In this document: in pieces, positions 18,108 to 25,054 of the stretch
Position numbering within the stretch: position 1 is the stretch's first letter
Layout: the number at the start of each line of letters is the position of its first letter
Assembly (NCBI GenBank): GCA_902784615.1
Contig: CACZVN010000028.1
Location: forward strand, 1-35,628
Source: an uncultured Prevotellaceae bacterium
GTDB lineage: Bacteria; Bacteroidota; Bacteroidia; Bacteroidales; Bacteroidaceae
Direction of reading: 5' to 3'
Length of the DNA stretch: 35,628 bases
Notes under the pieces: generated by a model
Told to the model about the DNA's origin: nothing
What the model saw: the letters and a program-made list of their open reading frames with translations, nothing else
The model's database searches: none
Program-made: the position numbers and the translations under genes

Positions 18108-18115
18108 CAAAGTTA
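18108..18115 (-). promoter_or_regulatory. -7 promoter box of porQ-cmk
   Basis: On the minus strand it reads TAACTTTG (TAnnTTTG), 22 bases upstream of the porQ start. The matching -33 position would fall at about 18135-18139, inside the heptamer array. Confidence 0.65.
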
Positions 18116-18119
18116 CGCA

Positions 18120-18150
18120 TTAATTCTTAATTCTTAATTCTTAATTCTTA
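18120..18150. repeat. Four tandem TTAATTC heptamers between divergent promoters
   Basis: TTAATTC occurs four times in perfect tandem (18120-18147), followed by a partial fifth copy TTA. The array lies between the -7 boxes of porQ (minus strand) and tonB (plus strand), and covers the expected -33 positions of both. Confidence 0.85.
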
Positions 18151-18159
18151 TTTTCTTCG

Positions 18160-18167
18160 TATCTTTG
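18160..18167 (+). promoter_or_regulatory. -7 promoter box of tonB
   Basis: TATCTTTG matches TAnnTTTG and lies 41 bases upstream of the tonB ATG. The expected -33 region, at about 18137-18141, is the end of the TTAATTC array and has no TTTG. Confidence 0.7.
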
Positions 18168-18208
18168 CACTCACTTTTGATTAATAACGGAAGAATCGCG
18201 TTTTTATT

Positions 18209-18901
18209 ATGGAGTCGAAGAAAACTCGCGAGGCAGATCTGGAGGGACGGCAGGTACAGAGGTTCCTGTTGGGACTGGTCGTGGTACTCGCAGTCCTATT
18301 TGTCGCCTTGGAGTGGAACAGTTCCGATAGCGGCTGGGCTTTCTTCGACACCGATGAGGATTTGGAGGCTGAGATGGATCTCTCGCCATTGAAGCGCGAT
18401 AAGGATGAGATACCGATGATGTTGCCGCAGGAGAAGGTCGAGGAGTTACCGAAATCCGAAGAGTTGCATTTGGTGGATGAGGACGTGGAACTGTCTCAAG
18501 AACAGCCTGAACAGCAGGAAATACTGGAGAAACCAGAGAAGGCCGACGAAGAAGAGCAGCCTGAGGTGGTTGACATGTATAACGAGCCTGTAGATTTCCG
18601 TGTGGTAGAGGATCTGCCGCAGTTCCCCGGCGGTGCCTCAGAGTTTATGAAATGGTTGACGAAAAACCTGAAGTATCCTATTTCCGCCCAGAAGAGAATG
18701 GTCAAGGGCCGGGTGGTGGCACAATTCATCGTCAATACTGACGGCAGTGTCTCCGATCTGGAGTTGACAGAACATCTGGATATTTCGTGCGATCAGGAGG
18801 TGTTACGGGTGCTCAGGTTGATGCCGAAATGGCAGGCAGGGATGATGAATGCAAAGCCCTGCCGTACGAAAGTCAGTATTCCGATAATTTTTAATATGTA
18901 A
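18209..18901 (+). CDS. tonB: TonB family energy transducer
   Basis: The protein has 230 residues. The order is typical of TonB: a short basic cytoplasmic start, one transmembrane helix (FLLGLVVVLAVLFVAL, about 19-34), a long periplasmic linker and a C-terminal TonB domain with PQFPGG (137-142), LKYPISAQKRMVKGRVVAQF and a C-terminal strand ending SIPIIFNM. TonB passes energy from the ExbB-ExbD motor to outer-membrane receptors. The linker (about 46-128) is dominated by Glu and Asp, not by the Pro-Lys repeats of enterobacterial TonB. The matching exbB/exbD genes lie 2 kb downstream. The prenyl synthetase gene starts 3 bases after the stop. Confidence 0.9.
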   Translation: MESKKTREADLEGRQVQRFLLGLVVVLAVLFVALEWNSSDSGWAFFDTDEDLEAEMDLSPLKRDKDEIPMMLPQEKVEELPKSEELHLVDEDVELSQEQPEQQEILEKPEKADEEEQPEVVDMYNEPVDFRVVEDLPQFPGGASEFMKWLTKNLKYPISAQKRMVKGRVVAQFIVNTDGSVSDLELTEHLDISCDQEVLRVLRLMPKWQAGMMNAKPCRTKVSIPIIFNM

Positions 18902-18904
18902 GAT

Positions 18905-19879
18905 ATGTATAGTCCTGACGAATTACTCAAGAAGGTTAACGAGGCTCTTGACGCTCTGGTGTATGATCGCCAGCCCGCTACCTTGTACGACCCCATCAAG
19001 TATGTGCTTGCCATCGGAGGCAAGCGGGTGAGACCAGTACTCATGCTTTTGGCATATAATCTCTATAAGGAGGATCCAGAGCGTATCATGACACAGGCCA
19101 TCGGTCTGGAGACCTACCATAACTTCACGCTGTTGCACGACGATCTGATGGACAATGCCGACATGCGGCGTGGTCATGAGACCGTGCATCGGAAATGGAA
19201 CCCGAATCAGGCAATCCTCTCTGGTGATACCATGCTTCTGCAAGCCTTCCAGCGGATGGGACGGTGCGAGGCCGACAAACTGCAGCAGGTAATCGGGCTT
19301 TTCACGGAGACGACCTTGGAGATCGACGAAGGGCAGCAACTCGATGTGGAGTTTGAGACGCGCAATGACGTAACGGAGGCGGAGTATATTGAGATGATCC
19401 GTCTGAAGACGAGCGTACTGCTGGCCTGTGCCGTCAAGATCGGTGCAATCTTAGCAGGTGCTCCGACTGAAGATCAGGAAAACCTGTATAAGTTTGGTGA
19501 GCAGATCGGACTGGCCTTCCAGTTACAGGACGACCTGCTCGATGTGTATGGTGATCCGAAGGTCTTTGGCAAGAACATCGGTGGTGACATTACGTCGAAC
19601 AAGAAGACCTATATGCTTATTAATGCCGTAAACCGAGCCAATGCCGCTCAGCATGAGGAACTGATGAAATGGATCGGGGCTGCGACGTTTGATCGCAACG
19701 AAAAGGTGAAGGCCGTAACACGACTCTATGACGAGATCGGTATCCGTCAGCTCTGTGAACAGAAAATGGAGGCCTGTTATCAACTTGGTCTGCAACATCT
19801 GTCGAAGGTCAATGTCAGTGAGGAGCGCAAGGCCATCCTGAAAGCCTATGCCGCTGCCATGATGGAGCGTCAGAGTTAA
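18905..19879 (+). CDS. Polyprenyl diphosphate synthase
   Basis: The 324-residue trans-prenyltransferase has GGKRVRP at 38-44, the first aspartate motif DDLMD at 79-83 followed by RRG, and the second motif DDLLD at 209-213 (FQLQDDLLDVYGD). It condenses isopentenyl diphosphate with an allylic diphosphate. The first motif lacks the two-residue insertion of bacterial farnesyl synthases, and an aromatic Phe 74 stands five residues before it, which in this family tends to limit chain length. The product may therefore be C15-C20, not a long quinone tail, but this is inference. The gene sits 3 bases after tonB and 4 bases before tatD, so all three are probably one transcript. Confidence 0.9.
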   Translation: MYSPDELLKKVNEALDALVYDRQPATLYDPIKYVLAIGGKRVRPVLMLLAYNLYKEDPERIMTQAIGLETYHNFTLLHDDLMDNADMRRGHETVHRKWNPNQAILSGDTMLLQAFQRMGRCEADKLQQVIGLFTETTLEIDEGQQLDVEFETRNDVTEAEYIEMIRLKTSVLLACAVKIGAILAGAPTEDQENLYKFGEQIGLAFQLQDDLLDVYGDPKVFGKNIGGDITSNKKTYMLINAVNRANAAQHEELMKWIGAATFDRNEKVKAVTRLYDEIGIRQLCEQKMEACYQLGLQHLSKVNVSEERKAILKAYAAAMMERQS

Positions 19880-19883
19880 GGAG

Positions 19884-20690
19884 ATGAAGTTCATTGACAC
19901 GCACTGCCACCTTGACGGTGAGGAGTTCCGTGAGGATCTCGATGCCGTTGTCGCCCGGGCCCGTGAGGCTGGGGTGGAGGCGATAGGTGTGCCGGGCATT
20001 GATGTCAAATCATGCCAGACGGTACTTGAGGTCTGCCGTCGTTATCCCGGCTATTGTTATCCCATGCTCGGTCTCCATCCCGAGGAGGTTCGTGCGGATT
20101 GGGAAGACTCACTGGGGACGGTTCTGAGTGAGTTCACCGTATTGCGAACTCACTCAGAACCGTCCCCAGTGAGTCCCATCGCCATCGGAGAGGTGGGACT
20201 CGACTTCTATTGGAGTCGTGAGTTCGAACAGGAGCAGTTGCTGGCCTTTGAGGAGCAGGTGCGCTGGTCGGTGGAGATGCAGTTGCCACTGATGATCCAT
20301 TGCCGGAAAGCCCAGAATGAGATGGTGGCTATCCTGAAGAAATACAGGGATAACCTGCCTGGCGGTGTGTTCCACTGTTTTACGGGGAATGCCTTGGAGG
20401 CTCAGGAATTGTTACAATTCGAACGTTTTGTACTGGGTATCGGTGGGGTCCTGACATTCAAGAAATCCCATCTGCCTGAAGTGCTCCCCGCCATTGTTCC
20501 CCTTGACCGTATTGTCCTGGAGACGGACGCGCCCTATATGGCTCCTGTTCCACATCGTGGACAACGTAACGAACCTGCTTTTGTTGCCCATGTACTGCAC
20601 TCTCTGGCAGAAGCCTATGGCGTGGGTGATGAGGATGTGGCACGGCAGACGAATGCGAACTGCGAAAAAATATTAAATATAATTGTGTAA
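19884..20690 (+). CDS. tatD: TatD family metal-dependent hydrolase (DNase) with palindromic insert
   Basis: The 268-residue TIM-barrel hydrolase has all TatD metal ligands: THCHLD (His 7, His 9), GEVGLDFYW (Glu 103), MIHCRKA (His 139), VFHCFTG (His 164) and ETDAPYMAP (Asp 215). Family members are Mg-dependent nucleases. Between GLHPEEV and AIGEVGLD, residues 75-98 are encoded by a perfect 30-bp inverted repeat with a 10-base loop (20106-20175), and the frame stays open. This peptide (SLGTVLSEFTVLRTHSEPS) does not resemble the helix normally found there. It may form a surface extension, and activity is probably kept because all ligands are present. The gene directly follows the prenyl synthetase. 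Confidence 0.9.
   Translation: MKFIDTHCHLDGEEFREDLDAVVARAREAGVEAIGVPGIDVKSCQTVLEVCRRYPGYCYPMLGLHPEEVRADWEDSLGTVLSEFTVLRTHSEPSPVSPIAIGEVGLDFYWSREFEQEQLLAFEEQVRWSVEMQLPLMIHCRKAQNEMVAILKKYRDNLPGGVFHCFTGNALEAQELLQFERFVLGIGGVLTFKKSHLPEVLPAIVPLDRIVLETDAPYMAPVPHRGQRNEPAFVAHVLHSLAEAYGVGDEDVARQTNANCEKILNIIV
20106..20175. repeat. Perfect 30-bp inverted repeat inside tatD
   Basis: The left arm (20106-20135) is the exact reverse complement of the right arm (20146-20175); the loop is ACCGTATTGC. Each arm contains a smaller hairpin: ACTCACT and AGTGAGT flank a core with GGGGACGGTTC. The structure is thus two REP-like hairpins in head-to-head orientation, like a BIME unit. I noticed no second copy in the window. 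Confidence 0.95.
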
Positions 20691-20715
20691 TCTGCGTAAT
20701 CTGCGGTAAAAACAC

Positions 20716-20723
20716 TAACTTTG
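20716..20723 (+). promoter_or_regulatory. -7 promoter box of tRNA-Ser
   Basis: TAACTTTG matches TAnnTTTG and ends 16 bases before the tRNA. Between box and tRNA stands CGCTAAACGCAAG, nearly identical to the leader of tRNA-Val. A short direct repeat TAATCTGCG occupies the region just after the tatD stop. A -33 TTTG is not evident. Confidence 0.7.
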
Positions 20724-20739
20724 CATCCGCTAAACGCAA

Positions 20740-20827
20740 GGAGAGGTGCTCGAGTGGCTGAAGAGGCACGCCTGGAAAGCGTGTAATCGTCAAAAGCGAT
20801 TCGGGGGTTCGAATCCCCCTCTCTCCG
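20740..20827 (+). tRNA. tRNA-Ser(GGA)
   Basis: The acceptor arm GGAGAGG pairs with TCTCTCC. The anticodon stem CACGC/GCGTG holds loop CTGGAAA, which gives anticodon GGA and reads UCC. A long variable arm (ATCGTC-AAAA-GCGAT region) and T arm GGGGG-TTCGAAT-CCCCC identify a class II serine tRNA of 88 bases. Discriminator G is at 20827 and CCA is not fully encoded. The exbB reading frame opens within 2 bases of its 3' end. Confidence 0.95.
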
Positions 20828-20829
20828 CA

Positions 20830-21630
20830 GTGATTGGTTTGCTTTGTATCCCGCAAACCGTTCAGGCCCAAAACAAAGATCTTAAGGATAGTACCTTTGT
20901 CACAGACTCCTTAGTGGCAGCAGACTCTTTGGCGGTAGCCGACTCGTTGGTAGCCGAGACGATGCTAGCGGAAGATGCTGATGAAGCGGAAGGTGGTATC
21001 CATAAGCAGTTGAAAACAAAGTTCATTGACGGAAATGTAGGTTTCATGTCACTGGTGGCCCTGGCTCTGGTGCTGGGACTGGCGTTCTGTATCGAGCGGA
21101 TTATCTACCTGACACTCTCGGAAATCAAGGCCCACAAACTGATGGAGGATATTGAAGGATATCTGAAGAAAGATGACGTGGAGGGTGCCAAACAACTCTG
21201 CCGTAATACCCGTGGACCTGTGGCATCCGTCTGTTATCAGGGACTCTTGCATATTAACCAGCCCATGGATGCCATCGAACGGAGCATCACGAACTATGGC
21301 GGGTTGCAGGCAGCAAACTTGGAAAAAGGCTGTTCGTGGATCAAACTCTTCATTGCCATGGCTCCTTCTCTGGGATTCCTCGGTACGGTGATTGGTATGG
21401 TCATGGCCTTCGACAAGATCCAGCAGGCTGGCGACATCGGCCCGACCATTGTGGCACAGGGTATGAAAGTGGCATTGATCACCACCATCTTCGGTATCGT
21501 TGTGGCGCTCATCCTCCAGCTCTTCTATAGTTACATCCTCTCTAAGATAGAACGGTTGACGGCTCAAATGGAGGAGTCGGCCATTACTTTGCTTGACATG
21601 ATAACGGCTTATAAGCTAAAGAGCAAGTAA
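20830..21630 (+). CDS. exbB: ExbB/TolQ-type proton channel protein
   Basis: The protein has the MotA/TolQ/ExbB fold: a first membrane helix (FMSLVALALVLGLAFCIERI), a cytoplasmic region with GPVASVCYQGL, and two C-terminal helices with IAMAPSLGFLGTVIGMVMAF and VALITTIFGIVVALILQLF. It forms the proton channel that powers TonB. A signal-peptide-like start (IGLLCIPQTVQAQ) and an Ala/Ser/Asp-rich segment precede it. The frame has no ATG between the tRNA-Ser gene and residue 45, so the likely start is GTG at 20830, which begins 2 bases after the mature tRNA end. An ATG at 20746 lies inside the tRNA and is implausible; an ATG at 20962 would delete the signal segment. Length from the GTG is 267 residues. 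Confidence 0.85.
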   Translation: MIGLLCIPQTVQAQNKDLKDSTFVTDSLVAADSLAVADSLVAETMLAEDADEAEGGIHKQLKTKFIDGNVGFMSLVALALVLGLAFCIERIIYLTLSEIKAHKLMEDIEGYLKKDDVEGAKQLCRNTRGPVASVCYQGLLHINQPMDAIERSITNYGGLQAANLEKGCSWIKLFIAMAPSLGFLGTVIGMVMAFDKIQQAGDIGPTIVAQGMKVALITTIFGIVVALILQLFYSYILSKIERLTAQMEESAITLLDMITAYKLKSK

Positions 21631-21632
21631 TC

Positions 21633-21992
21633 ATGAACAGTTTTATTTCACCATTCTTCGCTGACTTAATGCTGTGGCTGATGTATCTGATGATCATCGC
21701 AGCCATAGGTGTGTCGGGCTATTCGGTCTGGCATGGACTGCGTACCCGTCGGAAAGGAGACGATATTATCAACGGTGTGCCAGCCGGCAGGATCGGATGG
21801 TGCGTAGCTGCCGGGCTGTTGGTATGCCTTGTGCTCACTTTCCTTCTCGGTTCCTCCTCACCTGTAGTTACCAATGGCACCCGTTTTACTGATGTGTTCT
21901 GGCTGAAAGCCACGGATATGTTTATCTACACCTCGACATTGCTTGTTATCGGATGTTTCGTAAGCGCTATCGTCAGCAGATTCCGGAGCTGA
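21633..21992 (+). CDS. Small membrane protein of the exb cluster
   Basis: The 119-residue protein has three predicted transmembrane helices (LMLWLMYLMIIAAIGVSGYS near 12-31, WCVAAGLLVCLVLTFLLG near 56-73 and ATDMFIYTSTLLVIGCFVSAI near 93-113) and a basic cytoplasmic loop (GLRTRRKGDD). I do not recognise a named family. It begins 2 bases after exbB, and its 3' end overlaps the next gene by 40 bases in another frame. An extra subunit or assembly factor of the ExbB-ExbD motor is a reasonable inference from position only. Confidence 0.75.
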   Translation: MNSFISPFFADLMLWLMYLMIIAAIGVSGYSVWHGLRTRRKGDDIINGVPAGRIGWCVAAGLLVCLVLTFLLGSSSPVVTNGTRFTDVFWLKATDMFIYTSTLLVIGCFVSAIVSRFRS

Positions 21993-22474
21993 ACACCACA
22001 TCAACGGCGGATATCTCTTTCATGCTGCTGATCTTCTTCCTCGTGACATCCTCGATGGACACGGACAAAGGACTATTGCGCCAGATGGCCCCGCCTCTCG
22101 TGGAACAGCAACAGCCGCAGGATATCAACAAGGAGTTGGTGGTAACGGTCGAACTGGACGGTCATGACCAACTGACCTGCGACGGAAAGGTCGTGAGTCA
22201 GAAAGAGTTGAGTGATGCTGTGATAGCCATGGTCTCTGTGAACCGCACGGGGCATTTTATTTCTGTTCAAGCAGACCGTGAGACGAGCTATGAGGCCTAT
22301 TTCCAGATGCAGAACACCATCGTTAATGCCTATCAGTCCCTCCGTGAGCGGTATGCCCAAGAGCATTACGGCAAGAGTTATGCCCGTTGTAATCTCGATG
22401 AGCGTTCCCTCGTCAACGAATATTATCCCCAACGCATCAGTGAGATGCCGATTCAGAAAGGAGGTACGCCATGA
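21953..22474 (+). CDS. exbD: ExbD-type biopolymer transport protein, first copy
   Basis: This 173-residue ExbD/TolR protein has a short basic cytoplasmic start, then one transmembrane helix in ELNTTSTADISFMLLIFFLV, whose Asp is the conserved proton-binding residue. A periplasmic domain (ELVVTVELDGHDQLTCDGKV) follows, with a C-terminal extension (about 130-173) not seen in short ExbD proteins. The start at 21953 lies within the preceding gene. The stop overlaps the next ATG by 4 bases, which implies tight translational coupling. Confidence 0.9.
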   Translation: MFRKRYRQQIPELNTTSTADISFMLLIFFLVTSSMDTDKGLLRQMAPPLVEQQQPQDINKELVVTVELDGHDQLTCDGKVVSQKELSDAVIAMVSVNRTGHFISVQADRETSYEAYFQMQNTIVNAYQSLRERYAQEHYGKSYARCNLDERSLVNEYYPQRISEMPIQKGGTP

Positions 22475-22935
22475 GACCCATGCAGAGCAAGTTCCACACG
22501 AAGCGGCATAATGTACCGTCGCTGAACATGGCATCCATGCCTGATCTGATCTTCACGGTGCTTTTCTTCTTTATGATCGTCACCCACATGCGCAGTGACG
22601 AGGTGAAAGTGCGATATGAAGTGCCAAAAGGGACGGAGATACGGAAACTGACCAACAAATCAGCCGTAGTCAATATCTACATCGGACGGATGGGCGCTGA
22701 TTGGCGGGTGCAGTTGAACGGTGATCTGGTGGCAGTCAAGGATATCCCGGCACGTATTGAGAACCTGCGGGCGGCCATGTCGCCAGAGAACGCCGAACAC
22801 CTGACGGTCAGTCTGCGTGCCGACCGCCGTACGCCTATGGGCATCATTAGTGATGTGAAACAGGCTTTACAGCAATCCTATGCCTTACGAATCAATTATA
22901 GTGCTACAGAAATAAAACAAGGAGATAATGAGTAA
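22471..22935 (+). CDS. exbD: ExbD-type biopolymer transport protein, second copy
   Basis: This 154-residue ExbD/TolR protein has the membrane helix ASMPDLIFTVLFFFMIVTHM with the conserved Asp, then a periplasmic domain (KSAVVNIYIGRMGADWRVQL, LTVSLRADRRTPMGIISDV). Two non-identical ExbD proteins in a row are common in Bacteroidetes, where they probably form a mixed motor with ExbB. It overlaps the first exbD by 4 bases and the regulator gene by 8 bases. Confidence 0.9.
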   Translation: MRPMQSKFHTKRHNVPSLNMASMPDLIFTVLFFFMIVTHMRSDEVKVRYEVPKGTEIRKLTNKSAVVNIYIGRMGADWRVQLNGDLVAVKDIPARIENLRAAMSPENAEHLTVSLRADRRTPMGIISDVKQALQQSYALRINYSATEIKQGDNE

Positions 22936-23410
22936 GATAGACAAACTTGACAAGCAAATCCTCCGCCTGATTGCGGATGATGCACGTATTCCATTTCTGG
23001 AGGTCGCCCGTCTCTGTAATGTGAGCGGCGCAGCCATCCACCAGCGTATTCAAAAACTGACATCCATGGGTGTGTTGAGAGGGTCTCAGTTCGTAATCGA
23101 TCCCGAGAAGATCGGCTATGAGACCTGTGCCTATATTGGACTGAACCTCAAGGATCCTGGTACCTTCGACGAGGTCGTGGCGAAACTCAAGGATATCCCT
23201 GAGGTAGTGGAGTGCCATTATACCACAGGCAATTTTGATATGTTCATCAAGCTTTATGCCGTGAACAACCATCACTTGCTGACAATCATTCACGACAAGT
23301 TACAGCCGCTGGGTTTGGCTAGCAGTCAGACACTGATTTCTTTCCATTCCGCTATCAACCGTCAACTGCCCATCGTTGATATTCCTTTTGGTGAAGAAGA
23401 GGAGGAGTAA
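22928..23410 (+). CDS. Lrp/AsnC family transcription regulator
   Basis: The 160-residue protein has an N-terminal winged helix-turn-helix typical of Lrp/AsnC (KLDKQILRLIADDARIPFLE, then ARLCNVSGAAIHQRIQKLTS and GVLRGSQFVIDPEKIGY) and a C-terminal RAM ligand-binding domain (TCAYIGLNLKDPG, VVECHYTTGNFDMFIKLYA). Such proteins sense amino acids and form octamers. Its start overlaps the second exbD by 8 bases, so it is made from the exb transcript. It might regulate this cluster or the next promoter, but nothing in the sequence proves it. It ends shortly before a strong terminator. Confidence 0.92.
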   Translation: MSKIDKLDKQILRLIADDARIPFLEVARLCNVSGAAIHQRIQKLTSMGVLRGSQFVIDPEKIGYETCAYIGLNLKDPGTFDEVVAKLKDIPEVVECHYTTGNFDMFIKLYAVNNHHLLTIIHDKLQPLGLASSQTLISFHSAINRQLPIVDIPFGEEEEE

Positions 23411-23442
23411 TCAGATATTTTTCTTTTCTGAAATGATATAAA

Positions 23443-23484
23443 AAAGGGATTGTGTTACAAAAAGTAATGCAATCCCTTTATTTT
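23443..23484 (+). terminator. Strong terminator after the exb-Lrp cluster
   Basis: AAAGGGATTG continued by TGTTAC (23443-23458) pairs with GTAATG continued by CAATCCCTTT (23464-23479). The loop is AAAAA and two wobble pairs occur. ATTTT follows. The 16-bp stem is A-rich on its left side, so it could also work on the minus strand. Confidence 0.85.
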
Positions 23485-23520
23485 GGTAGAAAATGACAAA
23501 TATTTGATAGAAAATGGCAA
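23485..23520 (+). repeat. Two direct operator-like repeats upstream of the seven-gene operon
   Basis: GGTAGAAAATGACAA (23485-23499) and GATAGAAAATGGCAA (23506-23520) agree at 13 of 15 bases and are offset by 21 bases, two helical turns. They end 21 bases before the -7 box at 23542. This layout suits a pair of regulator sites, but no regulator is identified. Confidence 0.6.
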
Positions 23521-23541
23521 CGGAATAAAGAAAAAAAAGCG

Positions 23542-23549
23542 TAATTTTG
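23542..23549 (+). promoter_or_regulatory. -7 promoter box of the seven-gene operon
   Basis: TAATTTTG matches TAnnTTTG, and a start near 23556 would give a leader of about 60 bases before the ATG at 23618. The expected -33 position has no TTTG, which is compatible with an activated promoter using the repeats just upstream. Confidence 0.65.
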
Positions 23550-23617
23550 CAACCGAGAATTAACACTGGAATCAGATAGAAACCAATTAATCATTAAAAT
23601 CATAAATTGTAATTATT

Positions 23618-25051
23618 ATGGCTTATACAGAAACGACAACAACGGGTTATGGAACCCGAGTAGGAAACTCTTTTAAGGCAATAGGCACAGGATTCCTGAT
23701 GTTTATTGCAGGTACTGCATTACTTTGGTGGAACGAGGGTCGCGCCGTGAAGACGGAGAAAATGCTCGACGAGGCAGGAAATGCCTATGTGGAGATGGAG
23801 AACCCCAACAAAAAAGACACCTCACTGGAAGGTGAGTTGATCTGTGGTACAGCTATGGCTACTACCGAGGATTCACTTTCTGACGCTCAGTTCGGTATTG
23901 GCGCCAAGGCAATTGCCCTCAGGCGTACAGTGGAGTACTACCAGTGGGTAGAGCACGAGCAGAGCAAGAGCGAAGACAAACTGGGTGGTAAGCAAGTCAC
24001 CACGACGACCTATACATACAGTAAGGAGTGGGTAAGGCGTCCCATTGAGTCTGGGCAGTTCAAGGATCCTGCCTATCAGAACAAGAATATGGTGCTGACC
24101 ACTTATGAGGATACTGAGCAGTATGCAGAGAATGTATCGTGGGGTGCCTATAAACTGACGGAAAGTCTGATTCACAGCATTTCTTCTCGCGAGGGCCTGG
24201 AACTGGCCATGGCAGAGGATCTGCTGAAGCAATTGGATAAGAGCACCCAGACTGCATATGAACGTTTTTACGGCGTACAGAAGAGCAATCAGCAACCTAC
24301 ACAGCAGCCTGCTCCTCAGCCTGCCATTCCCGATTCAGTAAGAGCTCTCCTTTCTGACTCTGCTAAGGCAGTACTCGACTCACTGCAGGCCGTCAATGAC
24401 TCTATTAACAAGCAGATGGAGAATGCCAATAATAAGAAGGATCTGGAATATGTTCATCAGGCCAGCAACGTGCTCTATTTCGGCCGCGTGCCTGGAAGTC
24501 CTGAGGTGGGTGATGTCCGTGTGACCTTCGAGAAGGTAGTTCCTGCCAAGTGTACAGTGATGGCTGTGGTTGATGGCGATAGTTTCAAGCCTTACAAGGC
24601 CAAGAATGGCAAGCGCTTCCAGACCCTCGTGATGGGTAAGAAGAGCGGCGATGAGATCATTGATGCAGAGAAGGAGGCCAATAATATGATCCTGTGGGCT
24701 CTGCGTATCTTAGGTATCATGATTGTGATTGGTGGTCTGAAGGGCATTTTCGGATTCCTCACGACGATCCTCAAGGTCGTTCCTTTCATCGCAGGTATCT
24801 TCGGTTGGGGTATCGGTGTTGTCTGCACCGTCATTGGTATCGCATGGTCGCTCATCGTCATTGCCCTCGCATGGCTGTTCTACCGTCCGTTGCTGGGCAT
24901 CTCACTCTTGGTATTGGCAGGCTTCCTCGTATGGGTATTCGCCTTCAAGGGTAAGGATAAACTGAAGGACTTGGCCGCCAAGACTAAGAACAAGGGGGCT
25001 GAGCCTGTGCCTGCTCCTGCTGAATCCATTCAGACTCCAGAGAACGTGTAA
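23618..25051 (+). CDS. TMEM43-like membrane protein
   Basis: The 477-residue protein has the topology and sequence of the TMEM43 family. One N-terminal helix (AIGTGFLMFIAGTALLWWNE near 22-41) is followed by a large extramembrane domain with GICGTA-like and YYQWVEHEQ, YTYSKEWVRRPIESGQFKDP motifs. A Pro/Gln-rich linker (about 225-238) and several C-terminal helices come after it (ILGIMIVIGGLKGIFGFL, VVPFIAGIFGWGIGVVC, LIVIALAWLFY, LLVLAGFLVWVFAF), then a Lys/Pro/Ala tail. In animals TMEM43 is an inner nuclear membrane protein; the bacterial role is not known to me. It is the first gene of the operon, and the next gene starts 3 bases after its stop. Confidence 0.85.
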   Translation: MAYTETTTTGYGTRVGNSFKAIGTGFLMFIAGTALLWWNEGRAVKTEKMLDEAGNAYVEMENPNKKDTSLEGELICGTAMATTEDSLSDAQFGIGAKAIALRRTVEYYQWVEHEQSKSEDKLGGKQVTTTTYTYSKEWVRRPIESGQFKDPAYQNKNMVLTTYEDTEQYAENVSWGAYKLTESLIHSISSREGLELAMAEDLLKQLDKSTQTAYERFYGVQKSNQQPTQQPAPQPAIPDSVRALLSDSAKAVLDSLQAVNDSINKQMENANNKKDLEYVHQASNVLYFGRVPGSPEVGDVRVTFEKVVPAKCTVMAVVDGDSFKPYKAKNGKRFQTLVMGKKSGDEIIDAEKEANNMILWALRILGIMIVIGGLKGIFGFLTTILKVVPFIAGIFGWGIGVVCTVIGIAWSLIVIALAWLFYRPLLGISLLVLAGFLVWVFAFKGKDKLKDLAAKTKNKGAEPVPAPAESIQTPENV

Positions 25052-25054
25052 TAT

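Noticed and set aside
20746-20829. exbB start at the ATG inside tRNA-Ser
   Set aside because: The first 28 codons would be tRNA sequence translated through conserved arms. This is a common prediction artefact; GTG at 20830 is more likely.
21953-21992. A frameshift error between the small membrane protein and exbD
   Set aside because: Both frames give complete proteins with sensible starts and ends. ExbD begins normally with its cytoplasmic segment, so a true overlap fits better.
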